A stretch of DNA of 29,963 bases from Treponema sp. (lineage in GTDB: Bacteria > Spirochaetota > Spirochaetia > Treponematales > Breznakiellaceae): NCBI GenBank assembly GCA_031277045.1, contig JAISLX010000122.1:1-29963 (forward strand), in the 5' to 3' direction. Positions 7,321-15,817 of this stretch are shown piece by piece. The first letter of the stretch is position 1; each line of letters starts with the position of its first letter. A model generated the notes under the pieces. That model ran no database searches, was not told where the DNA came from, and was given only the letters and a program-made list of their open reading frames with translations. A program made the translations under genes and the position numbers.

Positions 7321-7737
7321 TTAACGCAGGGCCCGGCTTACCTGGGCGAATTCAAAGGCCGCGGCCTGGGCCAGCAGAGTATAACTCATCTGATTCTCCA
7401 GGGCGGCGGTCAGTTCCTGTTCGGGATCCACATTGTTCCCGTTGTTGTTGTAGGTGCTGGTATAGTCCAGTACCCGCCGGGGCTGTACGTCCCGGTAATC
7501 CCGTTCCCGCCAGTTGGAGATGTGCCGCGGATCGGTCAGGTTTAGTTCCAGGGCCGGGCGGTTCTTTTCGGTATCCAGCGCCCGCTTCAGTTCGGCCTCG
7601 AAATTTACGATCTGCCGTTTGTAATTGGGAACCTGGGAATTGCTCATATTGTGGGCAATCACATCCCGGCGGATAAGACTGGCGTCCATAGCCCGGTGCA
7701 GCAGATCCACCGTCTTTTCAAAATTGTTTGTTATCAT
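7321..7737 (-). CDS. flgB: Flagellar basal-body rod protein FlgB
   Basis: FlgB is a proximal rod subunit that binds FliE. The 138 residues match the family. The N-terminal rod motif is RRDVIAHNMSNSQVPNYKRQ, and the C-terminal helix ends MSYTLLAQAAAFEFAQVSRA. It is the first flagellar gene after hslU, 46 bases downstream, with a GGGGAGGG ribosome-binding site before the ATG at 7737. I see no clear promoter in that gap, so it is probably read through from hslU. The B. subtilis cluster has codY at this junction; here nothing lies between. Confidence 0.97.
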   Translation of the reverse strand: MITNNFEKTVDLLHRAMDASLIRRDVIAHNMSNSQVPNYKRQIVNFEAELKRALDTEKNRPALELNLTDPRHISNWRERDYRDVQPRRVLDYTSTYNNNGNNVDPEQELTAALENQMSYTLLAQAAAFEFAQVSRALR

Positions 7738-7783
7738 GGTTCCGGCCCTCCCCTTTGATCATCGGTCCCTTTTTTACCGGGAT

Positions 7784-9337
7784 TTAGAGTATATACCTGC
7801 CTAAATCCTGGTCTTTTACCACCCCGGCGAGTTTTTCATCGACATACGCCGGGGTAATGGATATTACCGCCGGGGCGATGTCCGGCGCCTCAAAAGAAAG
7901 CCCCTCCAGCAGGGTTTCCATAATTGTGTGGAGCCTCCGGGCTCCGATATTTTCCAGCCTGGAATTTACCTCCGCCGCCAGGGCGGCAAGCCGCTTTATC
8001 GCCTCCGGGCTAAAACTGACATCGATTCCCTCGGTGGAAAGGAGGGCGGCGTACTGTTTGGTCAGAGCGTTCTTGGGTTCGGTGAGTATCCGCAAAAAAT
8101 CTTCTTCACCCAGGGAATCCAGTTCCACCCTCAGCGGAAAACGGCCCTGTAGTTCGGGGATCAAATCCGAAGGTTTGCTGATGTTAAAGGCCCCCGCCGC
8201 GATAAAAAGAATATGACTGGTATCAACCGGCCCCCACTTGGTGTTGACCGTGGCCCCCTCCACAATGGGGAGAATATCCCGCTGTACTCCCTCGCGGCTC
8301 ACATCGGGACCGCCGCCCCGCTGTCCCTTGACCGCTATCTTGTCGATCTCGTCAATAAAGACAATTCCGGTTTCTTCCACCCGCTGCCTGGCTTCGTCGC
8401 TTACCCTGTCCCAGTCGATAAGCTTTTCCGCCTCCTCGTTGATCAGGACCTCCCTGGCCCGCTTAACGCTCAGAACCTTGTTTTTCTGACTCCCGCCCAG
8501 AACATTAACAAGCTCGGAAATACCGGTCCCAAATTCACCCAGACCGGTCATCATGTCCATGCCGGGGAACTGGGGAGTCTGATTTACCGAAATTTCCACA
8601 GTGCGATCCTCAAGCTTCCCCTCCCTAAGCATGGCCCTGAGCTTTTCCCTGGTGTCCTTGGCGTCCTGACCGGGTTCGGCCTCAGACGCTTCGGGGACAG
8701 CCTGCTCCGCGCCGGGCTCCCCGTTATCCGGGATCTGTGTGGAAAGGGGGATGCCCACCTGGATAGTCGCCCCCATAATTCCCAGCTTTCCGTTGTTGTT
8801 GATGGAGAAGGGACGAACCATAGAACCCGGCTTGGGTTTTTGGTCCCGGGGTTTTTTGCCCGGCAGCGGCAGCAGAAGATCCAGCAGAGCTTCTTCCGCC
8901 CTTTTTTCCGCCTCCACCTTTACCTTTTCCCGCATCTCCTGCTTCACCATCTGGAAACTTACGGCCGCGAGATCCCGAATCATGGACTCCACGTCCCGCC
9001 CCACGTAGCCCACCTCGGTATACTTGGTGGCCTCCACCTTGATGAACGGGGAAAGGACCAGCTTGGCAAGCCGGCGGGCAATCTCGGTCTTTCCCACTCC
9101 CGTGGGACCTATCATGAGGATGTTTTTGGGAGTAATGTCCTCCCGCATATCCGGTTCCAGCTTAAGCCGCCTTACCCGGTTCCTCAGAGCCACCGCCACC
9201 GCCCGTTTGGCCTTTTTCTGGCCCACAATGTACTTATCAAGTTCCGCTACAATTTCCCGGGGCGAAAGTCCTTCTCCCCGCGGAATCAACGGATTACTCA
9301 CACCGGCGTAGCCTTCCTTCATGATCTGGTCTCCCAT
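7784..9337 (-). CDS. hslU: ATP-dependent protease ATPase subunit HslU
   Basis: HslU (ClpY/CodX) is the AAA+ unfoldase that feeds substrates to the HslV peptidase. The frame stays open upstream into hslV, but the real start is probably the ATG at 9337, with GAGG upstream (or ATG 9322, which has GGGAG), giving 517 or 512 residues. Features are SPREIVAELDKYIVGQ (25-40), Walker A GPTGVGKT (77-84), pore loop GYVG (110-113), Walker B GIVFIDEIDKI, and a C-terminal tail ending DLGRYIL, which activates HslV in this family. E. coli HslU has 443 residues. The excess is about 20 N-terminal residues plus a Pro/Gly/Glu-rich insertion in the I domain. Confidence 0.97.
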   Translation of the reverse strand: MGDQIMKEGYAGVSNPLIPRGEGLSPREIVAELDKYIVGQKKAKRAVAVALRNRVRRLKLEPDMREDITPKNILMIGPTGVGKTEIARRLAKLVLSPFIKVEATKYTEVGYVGRDVESMIRDLAAVSFQMVKQEMREKVKVEAEKRAEEALLDLLLPLPGKKPRDQKPKPGSMVRPFSINNNGKLGIMGATIQVGIPLSTQIPDNGEPGAEQAVPEASEAEPGQDAKDTREKLRAMLREGKLEDRTVEISVNQTPQFPGMDMMTGLGEFGTGISELVNVLGGSQKNKVLSVKRAREVLINEEAEKLIDWDRVSDEARQRVEETGIVFIDEIDKIAVKGQRGGGPDVSREGVQRDILPIVEGATVNTKWGPVDTSHILFIAAGAFNISKPSDLIPELQGRFPLRVELDSLGEEDFLRILTEPKNALTKQYAALLSTEGIDVSFSPEAIKRLAALAAEVNSRLENIGARRLHTIMETLLEGLSFEAPDIAPAVISITPAYVDEKLAGVVKDQDLGRYIL

Positions 9338-9401
9338 TACGATACCTCTACTGTTTCGCGGCTTTCGGCCGCGCCGCATAACCCAAACATGAAGCGAAGC
9401 C

Positions 9402-9956
9402 TCATGGCAGCAATTCCTCGACAACGATCCTGTCGTTGGTGTAAACGCAGATAGTCCCCGCGATACCAAGGCTTTTCTCCGCGATTTCCAGGGCGGAGAA
9501 GTTACTCCCTTCAAGAAAGGCCAGGGCCGCGGCGTAGGCGTAATTTCCCCCCGAGCCGATAGCCAGGGCGTCCCCTTCCGGTTCGATTACATCCCCCGTC
9601 CCCGATATTAACAAGGTGGCGGTAAGGTCCGCCGCCAAAAGCAGGGCCTCCAGGCGCCGCAGGGTCCGGTCGGTCCGCCATTCCTTGGCCAGTTCCACCG
9701 CCGCCCTGCGGAGATCCCCGGAATACTCCTTTAGTTTTTCCTCAAAACGGTCAAACAGCGTAAAGGCGTCGGCGGTGGCGCCCGCGAAGCCGCAGAGAAC
9801 CTTGCCCTCCGCCAGACGGCGCACCTTGCGGGCGTTGTTCTTCATCACCGTCTCCCCCATCGTTACCTGTCCGTCTCCGGCCATAGCGACCCTGCCGTTG
9901 CGGCGCACCGCCAGTACCGTGGTGGATCGTATTACCGCGCCCCGGTTATTGTTCAC
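9402..9956 (-). CDS. hslV: ATP-dependent protease peptidase subunit HslV
   Basis: HslV (ClpQ/CodW) is the threonine peptidase of the HslUV complex. The product has 184 residues. The family motif [20 protein letters not shown] begins at residue 12, so the catalytic Thr is preceded by eleven residues ([11 protein letters not shown]) that would have to be removed. No start codon lies closer. Further family features are NNARKVRRL and [13 protein letters not shown]. It starts with GTG at 9956 with AAGGAG upstream, 24 bases after xerC and 64 bases before hslU. Confidence 0.97.
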   Translation of the reverse strand: MNNNRGAVIRSTTVLAVRRNGRVAMAGDGQVTMGETVMKNNARKVRRLAEGKVLCGFAGATADAFTLFDRFEEKLKEYSGDLRRAAVELAKEWRTDRTLRRLEALLLAADLTATLLISGTGDVIEPEGDALAIGSGGNYAYAAALAFLEGSNFSALEIAEKSLGIAGTICVYTNDRIVVEELLP

Positions 9957-9980
9957 TCCTCACTCCTTTCCCCGCGCAAT

Positions 9981-10922
9981 TCAACCGTGGGGATGCGCTT
10001 TCGCGTAGACTTTTTTGAGCCGCTCAATATCCACATGGGTATAACGCTGGGTGGTGGAAATGCTGGCGTGCCCCAGCAGTTCCTGCACCACCCTTACATC
10101 GCAGCCCGAATTTACCAAATGAGTGGCGAAACTGTGGCGCAGACTATGCGGATGAATGTGTTTGCCCAGCCCGGAACGTTCCGCGTATTTGGCGATGATC
10201 CACCGTACGCCGGGAACCGAGATGGCCCCGCCGTTGCGGTTGACAAAGACTTTGTCCTCAGGCTGTTTTCCGTCCGCCTTGATTCGATTCTGCCGCTCCG
10301 GCAGGTAGATTGCCAGGGCTTCCCGGGCTTCCTCAGAAAAAAACACAAAGCGTTCCTTGTCCCCCTTGCCGATAACCCGTCCGCTTCCCAGATCGGGTTC
10401 AAGCTTGGTCAGGGAAAGGGAAACCAGTTCGGAAATCCGCAGCCCCGCGGAATACATGGTCAGGATCAGGGCCTTGTCCCGGGAGGGCCAGAGAATCCCC
10501 GCGGTTTCCGGAAGCACGGCGAACCGGGCCATCTCCGGCTCCCAGAGAAAACTGGGCAGACTCTTGGGGCTTTTGAGGTTTCGCAGAACGCCGCAGGGAT
10601 TGTCCTGCCGGCGGCCAAAACGAACCATCCAGCGGTAAAATCCCCGGATGGAAGACAGGGCCCGGTTCACGCTTACCGCCGCGGCCCCTTCCGCGCTTTG
10701 ATCGGCGATAAAACCCCGCAGTTCCCCGGTATTCAGTTTTTCCAGGTCCAGCGATTGGTTGGCGCAATACACGGCAAAATGAGAAAGGTCCTTTCCGTAT
10801 GCCTGAATGGTCCTGCCGGAAACCCCCCGTACCGCCCTCAAATAAGACAGGTATTCCATGATGACGGCGGGGCAGTCTTCCATGTCGGGAAAACCGGTAC
10901 CCTGAGCCGTTTCATTCTTCAT
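9981..10922 (-). CDS. xerC: Tyrosine recombinase XerC
   Basis: This site-specific tyrosine recombinase would act with a partner at dif to resolve chromosome dimers. The frame is open far upstream inside topA, but the likely start is the ATG at 10922, with GGAGGG upstream; it overlaps the topA end by 11 bases and gives 313 residues. The N-terminal SAM-like domain (about 15-105) includes YLSYLRAVRGVSGRTIQAY. The catalytic set is complete: Arg in SAGLRISE, Lys in GKGDKER, HxxR in HSLRHSFATHL, His in LLGHAS, and Tyr in TQRYTHV. Its place between topA and hslV matches codV of B. subtilis. The C/D assignment relative to the copy at 14873 rests on this synteny. Confidence 0.9.
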   Translation of the reverse strand: MKNETAQGTGFPDMEDCPAVIMEYLSYLRAVRGVSGRTIQAYGKDLSHFAVYCANQSLDLEKLNTGELRGFIADQSAEGAAAVSVNRALSSIRGFYRWMVRFGRRQDNPCGVLRNLKSPKSLPSFLWEPEMARFAVLPETAGILWPSRDKALILTMYSAGLRISELVSLSLTKLEPDLGSGRVIGKGDKERFVFFSEEAREALAIYLPERQNRIKADGKQPEDKVFVNRNGGAISVPGVRWIIAKYAERSGLGKHIHPHSLRHSFATHLVNSGCDVRVVQELLGHASISTTQRYTHVDIERLKKVYAKAHPHG

Positions 10923-13122
10923 GCTCGGCGCCCTCCCCGGAACCGGCGTTTCCCGGTTCCTCATCATCGCTGTGAAGGTAATCACAGTCCGGGTTGATGC
11001 ACGCTTTGTGGTAACCGTCTTTTTTGTCGTACTTTTCCACCAGGAACTGGCCGCATTTGGGGCAGTTTTGGTTGATGGGTTTGTAATGGCTGATAAAATC
11101 GCAGTCCGGATAATTGGTACAGCCGTAAAATTCCCTGCCCCTGCCCCGGTTTTTCCGCGCCACAACATCACCGCCGCACTTGGGACATTTCGCCAGCGGA
11201 ATGGATTTGGTATTCCTGCACTCGGGAAAACCCGAACAGGCAAGAAAAAAACCGAAGCGGCCCAGTTTTTTTATCATGGGCTTGCCGCATTTTTCACAGA
11301 CATAATCGGTAGGCTCGTCCAAAGAGCCCTTGTAGGATTCCAGGGTCTTTCCCACGTTGTCCAGGCGGTCCTTAAAGGGATCCCAGAATTCCCGGATCAT
11401 GTCCGGCCATTTAATGGCGCTGTCTTCCACCTTGTCAAGTTTGGTTTCCATGTCGGCGGTAAAGGCGGCGTTAACGTAGTGGGGAAAGTATTCCACCAGC
11501 ATGTCGTTTATCAGCCTGCCCAGCACCGTGGGAACCAACTGCTTGTTGGAACGGGTTACGTAGTAGCGGTCCAGCAGCACCGAGATAATCGGCGCGTAGG
11601 TGGAAGGCCGTCCGATGCCCTTTTCCTCCAGAACCCGCACAATGGAAGCGTCGGTATAGCGGGGCGGCCCCTGGGTAAAATGCTGGTCGGGGTAGAACTT
11701 GTCTACATTCACCGTGTCCCCGGTTTTGAGGGACGGATAGGGATTGCCCTTTTCGTCCTTGCCGGAAAGAAGTTTGATAACTTTGTAGAATCCCTTTTCG
11801 ATAAGTTTAGTCCCGGTGATCCTGAACAGGGCTTCTCCCGCGGCGATATCGGCGCTCAGGGTCCGGTTTTTGGCGTTGGTCATCTGGCTGGACACAAACC
11901 GTTCCCAGACAATCGTGTAGAGCCGCAGTTGATCCCGCGTCAGATATTCCTTCATCGAGTCGGGAGTGTAGGTTACAAAGGTGGGCCGAATCGCCTCGTG
12001 GGCGTCCTGGGCCTTTTTTCCGACCGAATATTCGTTTGGTTTTTCGGGAAGCTCGCCGGGGTAGTTCCTGCCCAGCCAGTCCCGCAGTTCGCCAAGGGCG
12101 GTCTGGGATATCCTCACTGAATCGGTACGCATGTAGGTGATAAGCCCAACCCGGGAATCGCCGATATTGACCCCTTCGTACAACTGCTGGGCCACCTGCA
12201 TGGTCTTGCGGGCCGTAAAGCCCAGGCGGTTGGCCGCGGTTTGCTGCATCTGGCTTGTAGTAAACGGGGGCCGCGGCCGCACGATTCTGTCGGTCTCCCG
12301 GACTTCCCGGACCACACATTCAATGTTTTGTATCTCGCCGATAATTTTATTAACCGATTCCTCGGTTTTAAGTTCCGGCTTGGTATCCCGCCAGCTTACA
12401 AGCTGGGCGGTAAACGTAAAACGCCCAAGCCTAAAGTCCGCGTCCAGGGTCCAGTATTCTTCCGGGGTAAAGGATTCCACTTCCTTTTCCCGTTCGCAGA
12501 TTATCCGCAGGGCAACGGACTGTACCCTTCCCGCGGAAAGGCCGTTCTTTACTTTTTTCCACAACAGGGGCGAAAGGTTGTAACCTACCAGACGATCCAA
12601 AACCCGCCGGGCTTTTTGGGCGTTTACAAGGTCCTCGTTAATATCCTGGGGTTTTACCACCGCGTCCAGAACAACCTGGGGGGTAATTTCGTTAATGCTG
12701 ATCCGCCGGACCGGGACCTTGTCGGTCTTCGCGGTAATGGCGTTCCGCAAATGCCAGGCAATCGCCTCCCCCTCACGATCCGGGTCGCTTGCCAGCAGAA
12801 CCATGCCGGACTTTTTCGCGTCCCCCTGCAGTTCCTTGAGCAGCTTTGAACGCCCCCGGACGGTAATATACTCAGGCTCAAAGTTGTTATCCACGTCGAT
12901 GGCAAGCCGCGACTTGGGCAAGTCGATCAGATGGCCTATACAGGCCTTGACGGTATAGCCGGAACCTAGAATCTTCTGAACCGTTTCCGCCTTGTGGGGA
13001 GACTCCATAATGATAAGGGTCTTTTTTTCCGGCGCCTTGGCGGGCCGCTTGCGGACGGCGCGCTGCGCGCCCTTGCCGGGTTTGGGGCTTTTAGTTTTGC
13101 TGCTCTTTGCCTTTACTGCCAT
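10912..13122 (-). CDS. topA: DNA topoisomerase I
   Basis: TopA is the type IA topoisomerase that relaxes negative supercoils. The 736 residues contain a Toprim domain (KTLIIMESPHKAETVQKIL and ASDPDREGEAIAWHL), the active-site segment with the catalytic Tyr (GLITYMRTDSVRIS), and the catalytic core up to about 590. Three C-terminal four-cysteine zinc modules follow (CEKCGKPM..., CPKCGGDV..., CPKCGQFL...). The N-terminus carries about 34 extra residues rich in Lys, Pro and Arg. The ATG at 13122 has AAGGAAA upstream. The gene sits between dprA and xerC, as in B. subtilis but without trmFO. Confidence 0.98.
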   Translation of the reverse strand: MAVKAKSSKTKSPKPGKGAQRAVRKRPAKAPEKKTLIIMESPHKAETVQKILGSGYTVKACIGHLIDLPKSRLAIDVDNNFEPEYITVRGRSKLLKELQGDAKKSGMVLLASDPDREGEAIAWHLRNAITAKTDKVPVRRISINEITPQVVLDAVVKPQDINEDLVNAQKARRVLDRLVGYNLSPLLWKKVKNGLSAGRVQSVALRIICEREKEVESFTPEEYWTLDADFRLGRFTFTAQLVSWRDTKPELKTEESVNKIIGEIQNIECVVREVRETDRIVRPRPPFTTSQMQQTAANRLGFTARKTMQVAQQLYEGVNIGDSRVGLITYMRTDSVRISQTALGELRDWLGRNYPGELPEKPNEYSVGKKAQDAHEAIRPTFVTYTPDSMKEYLTRDQLRLYTIVWERFVSSQMTNAKNRTLSADIAAGEALFRITGTKLIEKGFYKVIKLLSGKDEKGNPYPSLKTGDTVNVDKFYPDQHFTQGPPRYTDASIVRVLEEKGIGRPSTYAPIISVLLDRYYVTRSNKQLVPTVLGRLINDMLVEYFPHYVNAAFTADMETKLDKVEDSAIKWPDMIREFWDPFKDRLDNVGKTLESYKGSLDEPTDYVCEKCGKPMIKKLGRFGFFLACSGFPECRNTKSIPLAKCPKCGGDVVARKNRGRGREFYGCTNYPDCDFISHYKPINQNCPKCGQFLVEKYDKKDGYHKACINPDCDYLHSDDEEPGNAGSGEGAEHEE

Positions 13123-13158
13123 TCATGTTTCCTTACAAACCGGATGATCAACATACCG

Positions 13159-14112
13159 TCACCGTATCGCCAATTGCCGGGCCAGAGAATCGGCAAGGAC
13201 CCTGCCGGCGGAACCGGCGCAGGCTTCCGCCTGTCTCTCTTGTTCCGCTTTTTCCTCAACGCCCCATTCCCGTACTATATCAGAAGCGGAAGATATGATC
13301 TTAGCCCCTTCTTCCGCCAGGCGGGCGGTCCCACCGGACCCCAATCCCGCGGACGAAACCCACAAATCCCGGCCATGCTCAAGCGCGAAACGGGCGGTTA
13401 TCAGCGCCCCCGACCTGGCGGGAGCCTCCACGATCAGGGTCCCCCGGGCTATGGCAGAGATGATCCGGTTCCGGGCAGGGAAGCGCCACTTTTGGGGGCC
13501 GGTCCCGGGGGGATACTCCGAAAGAATGCCCCCGCCGCTTTCCAGAATCCTCCGCGCCAGCGGGCGGTTCGACACGGGATATATCTTGTCCGGCCCGGAG
13601 CCCAGAACCGCGTAGGTCCTGGCCCCTCCCTCCAGGTTTCCCCGGTGGGCCGCGGCGTCAATCCCCAGGGCCAGGCCGGAAACCACGGAAACGCCCCGCA
13701 GCCCAAGACCGCGGCCCAGATCAAAAGCCGCTTTAAGGGCGGGGCCGCCGGGCCGCCGGGTTCCTACCACAGCCGCCAGGGGTTTATCCCCGTCGGGCAG
13801 GGCCCCCCGGTAAAAAAGAAGGGCCGGCGGATCGTAAATCTCCCGCAGCAGCGGCGGATAAGAGGCCGACACCAGGGACACCCAGCGGATACCCAGCTTT
13901 TCCGCGTTCGCGGCGTCCCGTTCCGCGGAAAGGCGGATCGCGTCCATATTGGTATGACGTTTCAGGGGGCGGCCCAGCAGAGCCTCCAGTTCCGGGTCCG
14001 GCATGCGGACCAGATCCTCTTCCCCCCGGAGTTTTTTACACAATTCCGCCCGCTCTACCGGCCGTAAACCGGGAATACGGACAATCATTAGATCGAGCAA
14101 ACCACGGTCCAT
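13159..14112 (-). CDS. dprA: DNA-processing protein DprA (Smf)
   Basis: DprA binds incoming single-stranded DNA and loads RecA during natural transformation. It is widespread also in bacteria not known to be competent. The 317 residues show an N-terminal helix-hairpin-helix-like region (LDLMIVRIPGLRPVERAEL) and the Rossmann-like DprA domain with VVGTRRPGGPALKAAF, SGLALGIDAAAHRG, YPPGTGPQKWRFPARNRIIS and VEAPARSGALITARFALEHG. The protein ends soon after this domain (about 40 residues later), so the C-terminal winged-helix module of some DprA proteins seems absent. Its ATG overlaps the upstream TPR gene stop by one base (TAATG). Confidence 0.96.
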   Translation of the reverse strand: MDRGLLDLMIVRIPGLRPVERAELCKKLRGEEDLVRMPDPELEALLGRPLKRHTNMDAIRLSAERDAANAEKLGIRWVSLVSASYPPLLREIYDPPALLFYRGALPDGDKPLAAVVGTRRPGGPALKAAFDLGRGLGLRGVSVVSGLALGIDAAAHRGNLEGGARTYAVLGSGPDKIYPVSNRPLARRILESGGGILSEYPPGTGPQKWRFPARNRIISAIARGTLIVEAPARSGALITARFALEHGRDLWVSSAGLGSGGTARLAEEGAKIISSASDIVREWGVEEKAEQERQAEACAGSAGRVLADSLARQLAIR

Positions 14113-14876
14113 TATCGCATCAGCCCCAAAACATAGTCCCGGTTGTTCCGGGCCTCGGTTTGTTTCGCGGTATCTTTGGTCGACACTACGACACGGTCGT
14201 ACAGATCCACCGCTTTTTGATAATCGGCGGTCATATAATACGCGCGGGCCAGGGCAAACATGGCGTCCACGTCCCGGCTCATAAGTTCCAGGTATTTTTC
14301 CAACTGGGGAATAGCCTCCGCGGGCCGTTCCAGTTCGAAGGTGTAGAGAATCCCCAAACCGTAACGAGGCTTGGCGTAAGTGTTGTCAAGTTCGACAGCC
14401 CGCGTATAGGCCCGTTCCGCCATCGCGTAATAATGATCCCGTTCGGCCTCAAATTCCGCCGGGGACGATGCGTCCCGGGAAAAACCCAGCGCGTTTTTCG
14501 CCACGACGGCCGCGGAAACCCCGGTCAGATAGAAAAGGACCGGGTCCTCCCCGTTGTACCGGATCGACATATCCAGCGCGTCCAGCGCGTCCCGGTGCAT
14601 CCCCTTGTCGGCCAGGCGTACCGCCAGTATTTTCCAGTAGGCGCCGGTTTGGGCGGCGTCCCGCACATGTTCCTCAACCGCCTCCTCGTAGATGGCGATA
14701 GCCTGGCGCAGCCCTTCAATCGTGGCGGGAATTCCCCCGCGGGGACTCAAATCCGCGATACGCCGCGCCAGGTCATAGCGGCTTTTCTGTTTTTCAACAA
14801 GGTACACGCCCAAAATTACGCCCGATATTACCAGCGCCGCCGCGATTCCCGGCACCATTCCCCGCGTCAGCCTCAT
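14112..14876 (-). CDS. Membrane-anchored tetratricopeptide repeat protein
   Basis: The product has 254 residues. An N-terminal membrane segment (about 8-27, MVPGIAAALVISGVILGVYL) is followed by a helical region with TPR-like pairs, among them AERAYTRAVELDNTYAKPRY and DVDAMFALARAYYMTADYQK. It is probably anchored in the inner membrane with the repeats outside; the orientation is inferred. It overlaps xerD by four bases (ATGA) and dprA by one, so it is translationally tied to both. TPR domains scaffold protein complexes. A partner in the division or envelope machinery would fit the cluster, but nothing in the sequence shows this. Confidence 0.85.
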   Translation of the reverse strand: MRLTRGMVPGIAAALVISGVILGVYLVEKQKSRYDLARRIADLSPRGGIPATIEGLRQAIAIYEEAVEEHVRDAAQTGAYWKILAVRLADKGMHRDALDALDMSIRYNGEDPVLFYLTGVSAAVVAKNALGFSRDASSPAEFEAERDHYYAMAERAYTRAVELDNTYAKPRYGLGILYTFELERPAEAIPQLEKYLELMSRDVDAMFALARAYYMTADYQKAVDLYDRVVVSTKDTAKQTEARNNRDYVLGLMR

Positions 14877-15814
14877 AATTCCGTCTCCCGCCGGGCCGTC
14901 TCTTTCCCCAGCCTGGGCAGAAATTTCCGGTGGTTTTCCCTAAGCTGGGAAACGTCCACATGGGTGTAAATCTGGGTAGTGGCGAGATCGCTGTGCCCCA
15001 GCAGCGCCTGTACCGAGCGGAGATCAGCCCCGCCGGAAAGCAGTTCGGTAGCGAAACTGTGCCGCAGGGCGTGGAGATGGGAACTGGTCCCCGCCAGGGA
15101 CGTAAAACGGGCGTAGTTTTTCCATATCCCCTTGCGGGACAGGCGTTTTCCGGAGCGGCCGATAAACAGGGCCCGGCTGTGGCGGTGCCTCATCAGTATG
15201 GGCCGGGACTCCTTTAGATAACGCCGCAGCCAAAAAACGGCCACATCTCCAAAAACCACAAGCCGCTCCTTGTTTCCCTTGCCCTTTACTCGTGCGATTC
15301 CCCCGCCCCCCGGGGACGCCGAACCGGGCAGATCAAGGTCCCGCAGGTCCAGGGACACTGCCTCGGAAACCCTTAAGCCCGCGGAATAGATAAGCTCAAA
15401 GATCGTCCGGTCCCGCAGGCCCAGGGGAGTTTCGCTGTTCACCACGTTAAGAAGGCGTTCCACCGTTTCCCGGGACAGCACTTCCGGCAGGCGGAGGGGC
15501 CGCCGGGGCATTTCCAATACGGAAGCGGGGTTATCGGCCCTAATCGATTCATCCACGGTAAAGCGGAAAAAAGACCGGAGCGCGGAAATCACCTTGGCGG
15601 TGGACCGGGAATCGATCCGGTCCACCGTCCGGCGTTTGTCCAGATACCTGGACAGGCCGGAGGAATCCACCCGTTCCAGTTCCAGCCCTTCCAGGGTAAG
15701 CCAGTCCAGAAAACGCCGCGCCTCCATCCGGTATGTTTCCGCCGTCAACGGAGAACGGCGTTCCTGGGCAATGAGACGCGAGTAAAACTGATCGTACAGC
15801 GCCGTGTCCGCCAC
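14873..15814 (-). CDS. xerD: Tyrosine recombinase XerD
   Basis: This is the second Xer-type tyrosine recombinase in the window and the probable partner of the xerC product in dimer resolution at dif. The 313 residues have an N-terminal SAM-like domain (about 10-95) and a catalytic domain with Arg in SAGLRVSE, Lys in GKGNKER, HxxR in HALRHSFATEL, His in LLGHSD and Tyr in TTQIYTHV. It starts with GTG at 15814, three bases after the ftsZ stop, and ends in an ATGA overlap with the TPR gene. A Gly/Pro-rich insertion (SASPGGGG) precedes the catalytic Lys loop. The C/D assignment is inferred; both proteins are canonical Xer recombinases. Confidence 0.88.
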   Translation of the reverse strand: MADTALYDQFYSRLIAQERRSPLTAETYRMEARRFLDWLTLEGLELERVDSSGLSRYLDKRRTVDRIDSRSTAKVISALRSFFRFTVDESIRADNPASVLEMPRRPLRLPEVLSRETVERLLNVVNSETPLGLRDRTIFELIYSAGLRVSEAVSLDLRDLDLPGSASPGGGGIARVKGKGNKERLVVFGDVAVFWLRRYLKESRPILMRHRHSRALFIGRSGKRLSRKGIWKNYARFTSLAGTSSHLHALRHSFATELLSGGADLRSVQALLGHSDLATTQIYTHVDVSQLRENHRKFLPRLGKETARRETEL

Positions 15815-15817
15815 CCC

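Noticed and set aside
9357..9373. CGCGGC-GCCGCG hairpin in the hslV-hslU gap as a terminator
   Set aside because: Six base pairs with no T-run, in a gap between two genes that must be co-expressed; too little to call.
9338..9514. N-terminal extension of hslU into hslV
   Set aside because: It overlaps the end of hslV in another frame and shows no family similarity; the starts at 9337 or 9322 have ribosome-binding sites.
10923..11243. N-terminal extension of xerC inside topA
   Set aside because: The frame is only open because topA lies in another frame; the ATG at 10922 has a good ribosome-binding site and gives the usual length.
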